Assembly: GCA_013368375.1 (NCBI GenBank) | Contig: JAACJP010000026.1 | Span: 496,001-560,000 of the forward strand | Reading direction: 5' to 3' | DNA: 64,000 nt | Source: Tricholomella constricta | Taxonomy: Eukaryota; Basidiomycota; Agaricomycetes; Agaricales; Lyophyllaceae | Part shown: in pieces, positions 31,373-43,436 of the stretch | Numbering within the stretch: the first letter of the stretch is position 1 | How the letters are laid out: every line of letters begins with the position of its first letter | Translations under genes and position numbers: made by a program | Notes under the pieces: model-generated | Seen by the model: only the letters and a program-made list of their open reading frames with translations | Told to the model about the DNA's origin: nothing | Databases searched by the model: none

Positions 31373-33482
31373 CTACACGGGTACAAAGTCGACACTGACA
31401 ACGCTTGACGACTCCGGGTCGAACTCGGGCACTATTTGAAAGCACAATCATATAGATGAGGATGAGGATGAGAATTGTGTGTTAGTTTGAGCGATCGATG
31501 CTCAATGAAGGACGAGACGAGACGAGAGGGAAAGGAGAGACGAACCATGGAGATCAACAAGCGTGACTTCAACTCCATTCGCGAGGCCTATAAAAGAGAC
31601 GCGGAGACGATACATCATGCACATGAACAACACGGGGGAGTGGGGGGAAGGGTAAAACAAAACGCCACTTACTCGCGAACGTCGGTTCATCCGACACCGA
31701 GTTATAAAACGTCTCATCCATCGCCGCGACACGCTCCTCATGCCCATCAGGCAAGCTATCCACTTCCCAATTCAGGAACAAACCCGTGTCTGTCATCTGC
31801 AGACACGAAACCGCCCCCAGACAGGAGCGGTCTGCCAGGTCCGGGACACGGAACACGGATAGGCGTGGGGGTGGGGGAGGCGTGTCACGGCTGTTGTTGC
31901 GGTTTGAGGGCTCGAACCAGTCTGACGTTATAACGAATACGCCTGTTTTCTGGGATTTCGAATAATGAATTGAGGAGGAGGGGATAAGACAAGAAAAAAA
32001 TTCACGGTGGCGACGCCGATTCTGCCGTTTTCGAAGGTGAGATACCGTGAGGAGTGGCATGGGGAGCCGAGCTGGATTTCGAGGGAGAGCTCGCGGATGG
32101 GCACGCCGTGTTTAAACGCCTCCTCGAAGTTGTGGATGATAATCAGCTTCGAGCTGAGCATGAGCGCGGCCAGGTGGGAGCCGCAAGTGGAGATATGGAC
32201 TGTACGGTCGAACATTTCAAGCCTTCAAAGCGAAGGAAGAAGCAGCAACAGATCACTGACCAGCGATAAACTCGTTCACGATGATTGACTCCTCCAAAGG
32301 CACGGGCCGAGACACGAGCTTTTGAAGGACCAAGCTAGAACCTTGGACACCCGGAGCTGGCCTATCCGGGGAGATCGAAAAGTGCCAGCTAGCGATAGGA
32401 TATTTCGAGGACGGAATGTCCAGCACGGCTTTTCCTGTCTCGCGAGAGAAGATACGGAGAGAGTGGATGCCACACAAGAACACATACTTATCCGAGACCT
32501 CGATGTAGTTGATATCGCCAAGGACCTCAAGGACGCCTTGGACGTCCTCGCCGTTCGTCCCCAGCTGCGTCTGGTTGATCGCCTGGACGAGAGCACCCGT
32601 CCGCACATCCCAGAGATACACCGCATCCCACGCCGCGGCCCCAAGGTACGGGTACGAGAATCGGAAAGCGCGCGTCGTCTGCGGGGGGTGCAAGACTGCC
32701 CATGGCCGGAAATGGCCGCGCTTGGTCGTAGCCGTCGCATATATTTCGACTGCAGTGGCGGAGACGCGTTGCTGGCGCGCGCCGGGCTGGGATTCAGGAA
32801 CGACAGAAGATGCGACTTCGTCTTCATTACAGTCGTCGACGCGCCGCCAGACCTCCTTGGATCCATCAATATAATCGAAGATGACATAGCCTTCGCCGTA
32901 TTCGCAGTGAGCGTACGGCCGGACATGGTGCTTGGGGGGGGGTGCCGATCAGAAACAACAGAACGAAGTGTTTGGTGTTTGCAAACTCACATCCGGAAGC
33001 GACCAGAGTTCCTGATCACCATGTAGGTCGGTGACTGACAGGCCACCGACAGACGATGTAGTCAAGATGTATCCGGCTTTCTCGTCGACCTTGATACGAT
33101 GCACGAATTTTCCGGCACTAGGGTGTGGTGTCACTGCGGACGGTGCCCTACCAGACCAGCTCTGTTCGATGCAATAGCGTTTCCGACCTGTGGAGGGTCG
33201 GATGAAGGTTCAAAAAGTGCCCACGATAAACCACTTACACAGATCTCTCCAGCCACAGACAATGCCGACTGATCTTTGAGAATAGAGTTTATTTGCATCC
33301 TCTATAGATATCGCTGTCGATCGGATGTATCCGTGCAGTAAAGCAGCCTTGTGGTGGATGTGACTTGCGTGGATGATAAAGATATTGCGCCAATGGCGAC
33401 AGACAAGGGGTAGAGTTGCGAGGGAATTGAGAGGAAGATAAGCTAGGATCTCTAATGCGAGTTCAGGAGGGAGGTCGAACAT
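31373..33482 (-). CDS. F-box protein with beta-propeller-like C-terminal part
   Basis: Seven exons on the minus strand: 33482-33239, 33187-32991, 32930-32261, 32199-32006, 31949-31673, 31587-31546 and 31431-31373; 560 aa, phases consistent. The F-box is at the very N-terminus (MFDLPPELALEILAYLPLNS...LPLVCRHWRNIFI). The rest has repeating beta segments of WD/propeller character: GGLSVTDLHGDQELWSLPD, AAAWDAVYLWDVRTGALVQAI, DKYVFLCGIHSLRIFSRETGKAV, SKLIIIHNFEEAF and TGVFVITSDWFEP. The WD repeats are degenerate. Likely role: SCF substrate receptor with a propeller as recognition domain. The intron ending at 32200 was chosen over two much shorter alternatives. Confidence 0.8.
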
Positions 33483-33612
33483 GTTGGCAGCTCAGCGTTT
33501 GGCGAACGGCTGAAACAGATTTCCGGCCAAAAACGGCCCGCGGCGCCGGCCACGTGCGCGAACAAGTTAAAAGTTGTGGGCGCTTGTTTAATTAAACGTT
33601 GTACCTTCAGCT

Positions 33613-33660
33613 GTTCAACGTTGAACGTTCAACGTTCAACGTTCAACGTTCAACGTTCAG
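33613..33660. repeat. Tandem array of a 7-bp unit (GTTCAAC) between divergent F-box genes
   Basis: Six 7-mers (five GTTCAAC, one GTTGAAC) and a partial seventh. Each unit junction creates the palindrome AACGTT. The array lies in the 206-bp gap between the start codons of two divergent F-box-type genes. Confidence 0.9.
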
Positions 33661-33688
33661 CTTCAAGGCCATTCGCGGTTGGCCTACA

Positions 33689-34941
33689 ATGGGAAACCTA
33701 TCTACATTATCCCCAGACCTTCGCTTGGAAATAGCACGCCTTGCCATCGACCAAGTCGAGGACAAAAGAGCAGAGCGGCGCAACCTTTCCCTCGTCTGTC
33801 GCTCCATGAACCAGACATGCGGCCCTTTACTCTTTCGGAACCACCACCTTGTCATGCGCTTGCGAAAATCATGGGACCACCAGGCTCGCAAATACCCTTC
33901 AACTACCTGGGACGAGGCGCAATTCAAGCTTCGCCTCTCTCGTCTACGCTCCAAAGCCGCGTTCGTGCGGAATTTGACCATCACAGACATCACAAGGACC
34001 GACTCGAAAAACAGCACTTCTCAGCCGCCCAACTTCGCGCCCGAGATTATGCCTCAGCTTATCGAGACCCTTAATAAGCTGTCGGGGTTGACCTCCATCT
34101 ACCTCAATGCACCAGATTCGTCGGAAGACCCCGTGACGACGATACCTCTGGATTTATGGAAATGCATCGCTAGGCTGGCTCCTTCCACCATTAAACTGAA
34201 CGGATGGTTTAAGCTGGCTGCTACTGACCAAGACATCCCATCCATGGACATTGAGAAATTGATAGTATCCCCGTACAGGGGGTATAGCAAGTCACTTACA
34301 GACGTACGTTCCATTTTACTACAGGTGTTTGGCACCATGACATATCATATATCACGTCTCGGAACCAGTCGATCCACCCAACCAGACTCGACATCGACTA
34401 CAACATTTTCCATACAACGCGCCCGACGGACCTTCTCCTCAAACCCGTAGGCCCCAAGATCGAGCACGTCAAAGTCGAGATCGGCATCGGGCAGATGAAA
34501 TTCGACAAGCCATTGTTGGACTTTTCGGGTGTCCCTAATGCCACCGTCATTGTCCACCTCCACTTCCACGTCGAGCTCAAGATGCACATCCTGGTCCGTC
34601 GCTCCTCCCACTGCTAAATGCTAAATGCTCGTCTTAAACCTGAGGATCTCTTCTTCCTTCCCTTCTAACTTTATTGAATTCAGAAAGCGTGGCAGAGCGC
34701 AAAGGCCGCCTTGCCGGGCATGTTCGTCGAGGACTTGAGTGGGTTCGACGTGCGCCGCATCGGCACTTGCGAAGCGCAAGTCTACAGGTCGCCCGATCCG
34801 GACTGGACACCGGCACGCCAAGAGCACATCGGCGGCGAAGCGAGGGATCGAGCGGAGGCGGAAAGAATGCGTGCCCACTACGCTTATAAGAGGGAATTGT
34901 TCTGGTTGAAAGAGATGGCGAATGATGAGGATAGTTCGTAA
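33689..34941 (+). CDS. F-box-like protein
   Basis: Three exons, 33689-34303, 34369-34593 and 34684-34941; 365 aa, all in phase 0. The N-terminus has a weak F-box-like pattern (LSTLSPDLRLEIARLAI...RRNLSLVCRSMNQTCGPLLFRN). It is followed by leucine-containing segments (KAAFVRNLTITDI, LNKLSGLTSIYLNA, IEKLIVSPYRGYS) and a charged C-terminal helix region (EHIGGEARDRAEAERMRAHYAYK). The second donor, GTCCGT at 34594, is weak; without it the protein would stop soon after, at TAA 34615-34617. It is divergent from the F-box/propeller gene and shares its promoter region. Confidence 0.68.
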
Positions 34942-35420
34942 CTGCCGGTCGACCGGTCGAGCTACTTACGCTGTAGAGCTGAGAGGCAGGGCGGACTAGC
35001 CGGATAGTAGTAGATTAGGCGGATTAATGTTACGGGTGCGTTTAAAATTCAAGCGGTGGACTTGCATAGTAGGTTCTGTGTGTGGAGATATAATCGTACG
35101 GAGGTTTTAGCGTCTGACCTTTGAGAAAGCAGTGGGGTGGGGGTGGGGATTTGGGTATAGTTTACATAGTGCATGTAACATATAGTCATGAAGAAGAGTG
35201 TGAGAGAAATGAAAGATAATGAAACAGAATGAAATGTATTTGGTCCCAGTCGGTATTCAGGTGTGCGATCCTGTGGATCCTCTTGGGTGGGGGGGTCGCG
35301 CTTTGGTGGTGCTGGTTCTATCGTTGGGGGTCGGTGTTGCTGGTGCGCCTATCGCCTATCGGGAGGTGGGCAAACAAATACATGGCGGATTGACGTGTGC
35401 GGTGCTATTTACCTTGCTAT
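34942..35420. other. Intergenic region between convergent genes
   Basis: 3' flanks only; no coding or repeat signal of note. Confidence 0.5.
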
Positions 35421-37241
35421 TTACAAAGACAACCGAGTGTGTCCCAGATCCGCCTGTACCCGATACTGCGCATCCTCTGGTGAAGCTGGAGGTAGGGACC
35501 GTATATAATCAATAGAGTCCACCATCGAAGATGCAAGTATATCCATGAGAGGCTGTAGATCTGGCGTAGTTTGTGCCTGGGAAGCATAGGCTGTCAAGTC
35601 AAGTCGTGTGATTGTTTAATTTCAACGATGGCTTACTTTATATAGAGCCTGCAAGTACGCTTCCCGGTAGTGTACACGGACGTTGATGAAAGGGTAGCCA
35701 GCGTGTATAAGTGGGAGCGACGCAAGCAAGCGAGAAACACGGCCATTACCATCCTGAGGTTATTTTTTTCGGTTGCATTTCATGGAAATACGGTGAGAGG
35801 ACGACGACCACTCACAGTGAAAGGGTGGATCCGAGCAAATGTAGCGTGTATCCATGCCGCCGCCGCGAACGGAGGGATATCCCTCTCTTCCAGGCATTTC
35901 TACGAATTCGAATGTACCTCAGAAACGAATTTTCAAGGAAAAGCGCGCAAGCCACACTCGCCCTCATCATGTGCACGAACGAGTTCATCTCGGACGGGAC
36001 AGTTGATTGATGCGTATACTGCACGATCTCCTCCGGTGCCAGGCTCGTAGTGATAAGGCGCTTGCGGTAGACGCCAGGATGTGTCAGGTAAAATATCGTA
36101 TTCTCCCCATCCTACAGAAAGATTTTAAGATTCATTTTCCTTTTCTAGATAAAGCCATGGGGATACATACATACATAGTGTGATCCAATCCTGCTTGACT
36201 TCATAGTAATTTGATGTATCTGACAGATCGCATCTTCGTTCATTTGTCTAGGATCTTTGACAACGGTATTTGACAAGAAATCGAGACCCTACAGCAATGT
36301 CAGGCCGTGATATGGTATGGCGCCAACCGAACAACGCACGCACTGACTTACATTCTGCAGATCCCCCAGGATGGAAACGATCTTCTGCGGCTCTTGGACA
36401 CCATGACCAAGTTCAGCCTCGACACGATCGATGGCCCCAGTGTAAAACCCAACATTCACAAGCCGTGGCAGAGATTCGCCCGCAAGCGCAAAAACCCCCT
36501 CGATTTCGTTCGTTTCTATGCATACAAGACGGGCGTAACGGCTGGACATTATGCCCGTGCTATCTTCGGAAAGCAAGCTCTCCCAAGCAGACTTGATGTT
36601 CGAGGAGGCTCCCGACGCATCGGAAAACCTATATTGACCGATCTCTTGCGGAGGAGCCCAGGGAGAAGTGATCACGCCATCGGCAGGGTTAGCCCATTCA
36701 TCATCTACAAGCCGTTTCTTACCAAGTCACGAGTGATGTTAGAAGACGAACGATACCTTCTTCGGTCTCAAGGTCCTTTCGGAAAGGGGATGGATCCCGG
36801 TTAGTGTCTGTCTGGTGAGGGGTATTCTGAGAGAACAATTTCGTTTACCTTGACATAGGCTCGGAGACCCTCTACATAACGCTCAAATTTCCCATCATGG
36901 AGCGGTGAAAGCAGGCGGAGGGCCTTCTCGAACTGTTCTAGTGCTCCATGAACATCTTCGAGTAAAAGGTAGGCTCTCCCAAGCCTGACAATCGCGAAGG
37001 GCCAATCGGGGTGGGTAGCGTTGAGATTCTCGATCTTGTTGAGGTACAGCTGAGGTGAAGCCGCTTTCTCCGTGATGAGGTGCAAGTTCCGCTGCCATTT
37101 GGTACTTAACTTCCGATCACATTCGTCCTGATCATTGCATAATAAATGCCGCAAAGATGAGTTGGGGCTGGCAATGGAGACATTGATATTACATACTAGA
37201 GGACCTCCTGAAGTCCAATCGGGCTTGAATGCGTAAAACAT
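35421..37241 (-). CDS. TPR-Fic protein, FICD-like protein AMPylase
   Basis: Nine exons on the minus strand: 37241-37197, 37127-36849, 36775-36757 (19 nt), 36704-36352, 36288-36175, 36111-35962, 35899-35816, 35753-35637 and 35576-35421; 438 aa. The N-terminal part has a TPR-like helix pair (WPFAIVRLGRAYLLLEDVHGALEQFEKALRLL). The inhibitory helix follows with TNEIEG, matching the (S/T)xxxE(G/N) motif of class II Fic proteins. The Fic core has HPGVYRKR and the active-site motif HPFTDGNGRVSR. FICD enzymes AMPylate and de-AMPylate the chaperone BiP; animal forms are ER-anchored, but no signal or membrane segment is evident here. The start is uncertain: an upstream acceptor suggests a possible 5' exon. 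One intron (35961-35900) has GC instead of GT at its donor. Confidence 0.82.
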
Positions 37242-37839
37242 ATCGAGATTATGATGGGTCTGAAATATCACATCGTCACACGGAATTGTGGCGTCAACAC
37301 GGCTGTGTTTCCCACGCCTGCCGAGGTGCCAGTCGTTACTAACTATCAACCGGCATCAAGAACAGGACAATCGACTTTGGGGCGGATTACCGGCATGTGA
37401 GCTTAAGTTTTAACAACATGAAGATTACTCTCTGTCAACGCAAGGGACATACTCGGCATTAGGCTGAGGCTTTTTCTCTTGTTGGCAGAGTTCCGGCGGA
37501 TCTCTCTGTCCATCGATGCTGCTACGGACAAGGAGACTGCGCAAATGGTTGCTGACCCCCAGGGCCCATTGCTGCTTGTTGGACGACAGAACTTTGAAAT
37601 CGACTGTCGCGCTCGAGCTCAACAAAGTTGATGAGATTCAAGCGAAATAGTTTAATTGGTCCGACTATGCTGAAATAAGAACTACATGACGGACAGTGAG
37701 TTCCGCTCCTCAAGGTTGAGATCGACGAGAATACACAGATACAGCAAGAAGAGAGGTAATCAGAGACCTGGACAAGGCCTATGCCGGGATGTAGTTTCAG
37801 AGAAATCAGCACATCGGAATGGGTGCTACTCACATTGAA
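37242..37839. other. Intergenic region, partly inside the duplicated block
   Basis: Upstream flank of the Fic gene and downstream flank of an F-box gene. Bases from about 37608 on recur inverted at 53808-54045. Confidence 0.55.
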
Positions 37840-40530
37840 CTACTGTTGCCAATCCAACGAAGTCCAGGACCGTAAACCCTTCAAAGGACTCTGTTTTACG
37901 TCCGACGCGATCACCGTTTTCAGGCGGAACCCAGTAGGGCAGGACACTTCATCGTAAACGCAATGCTCTACAGCCGACTCGAAGGCCCGCAGCACGTCGG
38001 CAGTGGAGTCGATGTGGTCTGAGTTGCGACGCGGGGCATGGTACGCAAACAGTGTCACGTCCTTGAGTGGCTGGATGCGCCTGGGGCAGTGCAAGTGCCA
38101 CCAGAGCACCAGATCCGCGAGCCTGGAGGTGGCAGACAAGGAGTCGTCCCCGGAGGGGATGCAGGTTGCGAAGGAAGTGAGCTGGGGGAGCGATGGTCCG
38201 GCTATCATGCCCTCAACACCGTATTGAAGGGCCGTGAAGAGTTTTCGGTGCGGGAGCTCCGGTAAATCGAGACTGAGCTCCTCGAGATCGGTGCACGTGG
38301 CCAAGAATCTGACGAGGTCCTTGAACTTGACGGAGACTCGTACGAGGACCAAACGCCTTAGTGAGCTTGCGGTGAGACATGGGAGGAAGGTGTTGATGTT
38401 TGCACTTCCATCCAGGTCATCCGATCGCGAGGTAACTACATCCGGGACGTCAGCAATAAGGCAAAGATCCTGGAGGGCAGGAAAGTCGAAGCATTGGTAA
38501 GGCATTGCGGTTTCCTGTCTGATATGGGGACTGAGATTCAGTGTAAGTGCCGTGAGTGTCTCATATGTGACTCTGGTTGGACCGAGCTGAAAAGGGTAGT
38601 GGAACGTTGCTTCGATGAGATGAAAAGCACCGCTTTGAAGGTTTAGGCACTGTCGTAAAATGGTATCCCAAGCTGCAGGTTGCACTCCATGCTTTATCTC
38701 CAGATAGGTGAGTTGGCTCCACGGGCAGGCGAATTCGGCTGAATTGGATAAAGTAATGGAATCCAAATCAAGGGAGACTGCTCGAAGGAGTGGAGCTGCA
38801 TCAAAAAACCTGATTGGATATGTAGCGGAGTAGGGTAGTCGATGGTGGTGACCACGAGGGAAGGAAAGGCTCAGTCTCTCGAGCATTGACATACTGGCTC
38901 GCGGAACGGGGCTAAGCGAGTCAAGTCCATGCGGTCGCTCTAAGCAGATCTGAAGCTCGGAGATTCTGTGAACGAACGGAAGAATCTCCCGCAGTAACTC
39001 CTTCGACGGATCATGTTCATCTTTAAATACTTTGAGTGAGAACCGAATTGGAAGATAACGGGCACGATCGAACCACAGCGCAAATAATTTACGCGCTGAC
39101 TGCACCTCCAGTAAGTCGGCATCGGTCCCCGGAATGTCAATGGAGACAGCCGTCCAGAGTTCAGGGCAACCTATACACGCATTTCTCCAGGCCGAGCAGA
39201 CTCGGCAGATATTGAGTAGCATAGACATTTCTGGTGAATGAAAATTGCCATCGACTCCAAGATATGCAAAGATGTGGACCAGGATCTCCGTGGGTAGAAG
39301 GCGTGCTGACGAACGAATGGCCACCAAATTGTCGCGCTCTTGCCGCATCTGGGTGCCCTTCGTGCTCAGGTATTGCAACTCGTGGAGCATTGCGTTAACC
39401 TTGAGCTGCAAGGAGAACCTTTCGCGGTCGTAATGGGATATTTTGTCGACTGCATTGCGAATTGCAGAGTCAAGGACCTCGATTTCAGTCGATGTAGGCC
39501 GAATGTTGATGCGATAGTATGCATTGGCAACTTGAGTTTCTCGCGGTGACATGGCGCTTTCCTAGATCTAAGTTAATAGCGATGCTACAGTGATCGGAAT
39601 GCAACAACTGCGCACCGGGTGTCTTGTTGCGGGATGACATTCGAGGCTTTCACATTCATCTTGAAGCTCCTTTGCAGTGACAGGGGTAAGCAAATGAACT
39701 AATCATAGACGCCGTCAGTTGAGACTAGTCGGTGAAAAGTGAAAAAGCACATCCGTACCCTGTACTACGCGCAGTTGCAGCATACATAAACCACGAGTTC
39801 AAAGTCGTAAATTTGAAGAGACTCACGTAGTTCTGCGTACTGCGATTCTACAGGATCTGCGTGGGTCAAGACAGTCGCCTCTAGATCTGGTGAAGCTGCT
39901 TCGTCCATGAGCCTAAATCGCGTCGTTTATTCCTTTGGTATGAGCGAGGCTGGTGAGGCAACTTTCAGGTGAGCAAATGAGAAGATTAGAGAAGAGGAAG
40001 GTTACATGAAACGGAATATTGGGGAAAGCCGCACCCTGAGCCTGAGGCCTTATCGATGTCGATGATCGTTGGAGGAAAGATGGTCAAATCCAAGTCGAAA
40101 CTAGATCCCGTCGTGACGATCAGTGACATCACCTGCCCTTTTACTGCAATGGCACATAGCTCCAGGAGGTCGTCTGTACTAAACAATGCAGAATCTTGTA
40201 ATTCTTTTGATTGAACAGAGATGCGATGTGTTTTTTCCAAGCCTTGTCATCAGAAACGGCCGGGGTTGTACGCAAAAACTAAGTCACAGGAAGTGAAGGA
40301 AGGTATGTCAGTGTTCCTTTGCAACTTGAACGACAATAAATGAGATGCAGTTATGCAAGTCTCCTTCCAACATATCGATATTGCTGCTACGTTGAATTGA
40401 GATTAGTTGAAATTGCCCGACTCGCGATTTTTCTTTGATCAACCTTGTTCAACCTCAAATGCACCGACAGTAGAATATCGATGAACGCTGTACGGGAGTC
40501 TTGACCCAAATGGCAACTTCCCCGAACGGA
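37608..40530. repeat. Segmental duplication, copy A (inverted relative to 50985-54045)
   Basis: The whole minus-strand F-box gene and its 5' and 3' flanks recur on the opposite strand at 50985-54045, with many substitutions and small indels. The outer left limit is near 37608. The right limit is near 40530 (segment GAACTTGCCATTTGGGTCAA on the other strand). Confidence 0.85.
37840..39908 (-). CDS. F-box protein, duplicate A
   Basis: Three exons on the minus strand: 39908-39827, 39698-39616 and 39561-37840; 628 aa. The first two exons (MDEAASPDLEATVLTHAD, TAKELQDECESLE) are inferred because the paralogue at 51742-53807 keeps exactly the same exon lengths and frame there. ATG 39552 inside exon 3 would otherwise be the start. 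The protein then has a coiled-coil-like segment (FSLQLKVNAMLHELQYLS) and the F-box (SARLLPTEILVHIFAYLG...LLNICRVCSAWRNACIGCPELW). Many irregular leucine-rich segments follow. This architecture is common in agaricomycete F-box expansions. Presumed SCF adaptor, target unknown. Confidence 0.83.
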
Positions 40531-40824
40531 AAAAAAAGGCTTCACGTGGCATAGGATTTGCTTCCGTAAACGGACTGCCGCAGGTATTATATGTTCTTGT
40601 CTTCCTCCACTTGTGACCTGCAACTGCACCTACTTAGGGCCCAGTAATTGTCCTTTTTCGCCGTCAAACTCGACGAATGGACTCCACCCGCTGTCTTTGT
40701 TCCTTAAGCTTGTTTTCACCCTGATCCTGATCCCACCGAAAACTACATAAACATATATTGCTTACTGGACGGACGGACCCATTACACTCAGCACCCAGCA
40801 GTAGATCCCTACGGCAATACCATA
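39909..40824. other. Intergenic region upstream of two divergent genes
   Basis: No clear exon. The part up to about 40530 is duplicated at 50985-51741. The first part may include regulatory sequence of both genes. Confidence 0.5.
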
Positions 40825-42350
40825 ATGACGGAGTACGACTACTCCCCGGAGGCATACGAGCGCTGGCTCGAGAAGAATAACAAGATCGCGCGGTGGGTCA
40901 ACTCGACGAACCGCATGTACCCCGAACTGCGTAACCCTTTTGATCCCGCCACGCCCGCCCCGGACGCCTTCCACGCACTCCCGAACGGCCGACCGTCCGC
41001 CTCGCGCCATTATCGGGACGAGTACAAGAAACAGGTGCCGAAGAAGGAGCGGGATAGAGATAGGGATAGAGACAGGGACAGGGACAAGAGGAAGGAACGT
41101 GAGAGGGAAAAGGAACGGGAATGGGAATGGGAACGGGGGCGGGATGGGTATCAGCAGCTGAAAAGAGACCAGTCCCGGACGCACCGACCTTCATCGCAGT
41201 CACAGGCGTACACCTATGCCACGCAGACAACGCCCACACGGCCTCCACACACCCGAAGGGCGTCGTACGACTACTACTCTCCAACAGCCCAACAACAACA
41301 GCAACAGCAGCAGCAGCAGCACCCAGGTTGGAGCTCGCAATATGACCTACATTCTCGACGATTCGTCCCCGAAGCGCAACGATACAACACCAGCGCAGAG
41401 ACCACAGCACCAACAACAACAACACGGGCCCGGGCTCGGGCTTCTAGTGTGGCGCTGGCGCGAGCCCCAGCCCCAATTTACGCAACCCCTCCACCAGCAG
41501 CAACGCGCCACAAGCCTACGCGGTCGCAAACCGCACCTACCACGAACTTCTACCAGCCCGCCGCCCCTCCTCCTGCTGTTTCCGGAGGATACGCAAGCCA
41601 GCCCTACGCCCCTGCCCCCGTGTCCACCTACACGCACGCCCCAAAATACTCGGCGTATCCACACCCCGGCCCGCTTCCCCCGCCCCCGAACTCGGCCCCG
41701 GCACAGATGCACTACGCCTATCCCGACCCCCACATGCATTCGCACCCGCACCCGCAACAGCAACAGCAATCGCGCCCGCCTCACCCGCGATCGCAATCGC
41801 AATCGCAATCGCAACCACGCCCGCACCCGCATCCGCACCCGCGTGGTCAGCAGGTGTACGGGTATCCCCCCATATATGGCTACGGCGGCGGCTATGGCGA
41901 CTCGAAGCCTGTTATCCCGGAACCGTCGCCTGCAAAGGTGCGTTTTGCCTTTCCATTTCTTCTTTTCCTTTTTTCTTCTTGATTGATTTATGTTTTCGTG
42001 GGGTTGTGTTGTAGCCCCCGCCGTTGTTGAAGAGGCTGTTTACGGCCATGACGAGCCCCAAGTCGCCCGCGCAGGTGACGTCGTCGCCTGAGGAGAGCCA
42101 GAGCCCGACGGGACGGAGTGGGAAGTCCAGGATGTCTGTGGAGAGGGATAGGGAGAGGGATAGGGAGAAGGGAAGGGACAAGGATAAGGACAAGGACAAG
42201 GAGAGGGAGAGGGAGAGATACAAGGGGGGTGGAGGAGATGGGGACCGGCCCCGGTCGAGCGCGCATACCTTGCGGAAGAGCGAGCGGGAGCGGGAAAGGG
42301 TGAGGGTGAGGGAGCGGGAGATTGAGATGCAGAGGCGGAGGAGTCATTGA
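40825..42350 (+). CDS. Low-complexity Gln/Pro/Arg-rich protein with conserved N-terminus
   Basis: Two exons, 40825-41937 and 42015-42350; 482 aa. A compact N-terminal segment (TEYDYSPEAYERWLEKNNKI, RMYPELRNPFDPATPAPDAF) is followed by disorder: an alternating Arg-Asp/Glu run, a 10-Gln tract, proline-rich tyrosine repeats, and Ser-Gln and His-Pro repeats. A second charged Arg/Asp/Lys block is encoded by exon 2. The RD/RE repeats resemble those of splicing or RNA-binding proteins. No domain was recognised. A broken copy lies at 54200-55240, and the N-terminal segment is the best preserved part between the two. Confidence 0.75.
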
Positions 42351-42878
42351 TTTTGATTTGTGTGGTAGACGAGAGCGGGATACTCTCGTCGGTATATACA
42401 TACTCGAGCTCCTTGTTGCAAGTGTTTTATGTTTTACTTGTCTTCTTCATTCAGTGGAGATGCATATATCTACCTACACTATACCTATACCTACACTTAC
42501 ACCTACACCTACTACGTACTTACTACCTACCCCTCCCCCCTACATGCGTTTCCCTGACTCTCATGTTGTTCTATTGTGTCTTCACCTGTGCTACGTAGCT
42601 AGTATCTTTCACCACTTGCACGCTATCGAGTCTGATTTTCCTACTTCAAGAACTGTACGCCTTTTGCAAAGGACGTCATTTTACTGACATGCGAACCAAA
42701 GTAAAAAGACACGTTAAAAGACCTCACAACTTCTTCAACCCCAATCAGTCCGGATCCCAGTATACATAAGCATGGACAAAGATGTTTATTTTTGAGGGGG
42801 TATCTATGTATGTGCGTAGGCCACCGTATGTACAGCGTGCAACGAAAGAATGAACGAAGTTCGCATACGAAGTCCGAA

Positions 42879-42910
<32 letters not shown>

Positions 42911-43436
42911 GGTTATGCGGTGTGCGGTGTGCGGCGGAGTGATGGGGACAGTGTGCGAGATGCTATGGTGTTGGTGTTGGGAGTTGGAGTTGTGTTATAT
43001 GTATGATGGACGTTGTGCTGGATGTTGGATATGGAATATGGAATATGGGAAATGGGAGATGGGAACTGGAACTGGAAATGGAAAGCGCGAGAGCAAGATC
43101 TGAGAGGGTCCGTGGTGTGTCCAGACGAGAGGAATGGGATATAGAAACGAGAGAACAAAGGAGAAAAAGGGAAATTGACACAGAGAAAAGAGAGGAGAAG
43201 AAAGAAAGGAAAAAAAAGACAAGAAGCGAACGAACATCGCAGCCGTCTCGCAAGAAAAGGTATGTATGTATGTATGGCGGCGTGGAATTCGAACTGGTGA
43301 CGCTTAAAAATGAGAAATGGATGGGTCATATGGGGTGTCGTAAAAGGTCATGATAATGATTTGATGATTCGCCGAGTCAAAGTCGGGGCCTTGCAAGGTG
43401 CGAGATGAGTCGGGTCGGAAGGCAGAAAGCAGAATC
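42351..43436. other. Intergenic region rich in simple repeats
   Basis: 3' flanks of two convergent genes. Contains an ACCTAC-type run near 42470-42515, a hexamer array at 42880-42912 and purine-rich variants of ATGGGA near 43025-43085. Confidence 0.6.
42880..42912. repeat. Hexanucleotide microsatellite (GGTGTC)n
   Basis: About five and a half uninterrupted copies of a six-base unit in a non-coding gap. Confidence 0.85.

Noticed and set aside
35219..35515. Plus-strand open frame of 98 codons
   Set aside because: It overlaps the last exon of the Fic gene in antisense and shows no motif; a by-product of GC-rich coding sequence.
36689..36757. Frameshift between the TPR and Fic parts
   Set aside because: A 52-nt intron with a CTAAC branch-like site (36756-36705) restores the frame, so a mutation need not be assumed.
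43230..43300. tRNA-like T-loop (GTTCGAATTCC) on the minus strand
   Set aside because: The bases flanking the loop cannot form the T-stem or an acceptor stem; looks like chance.
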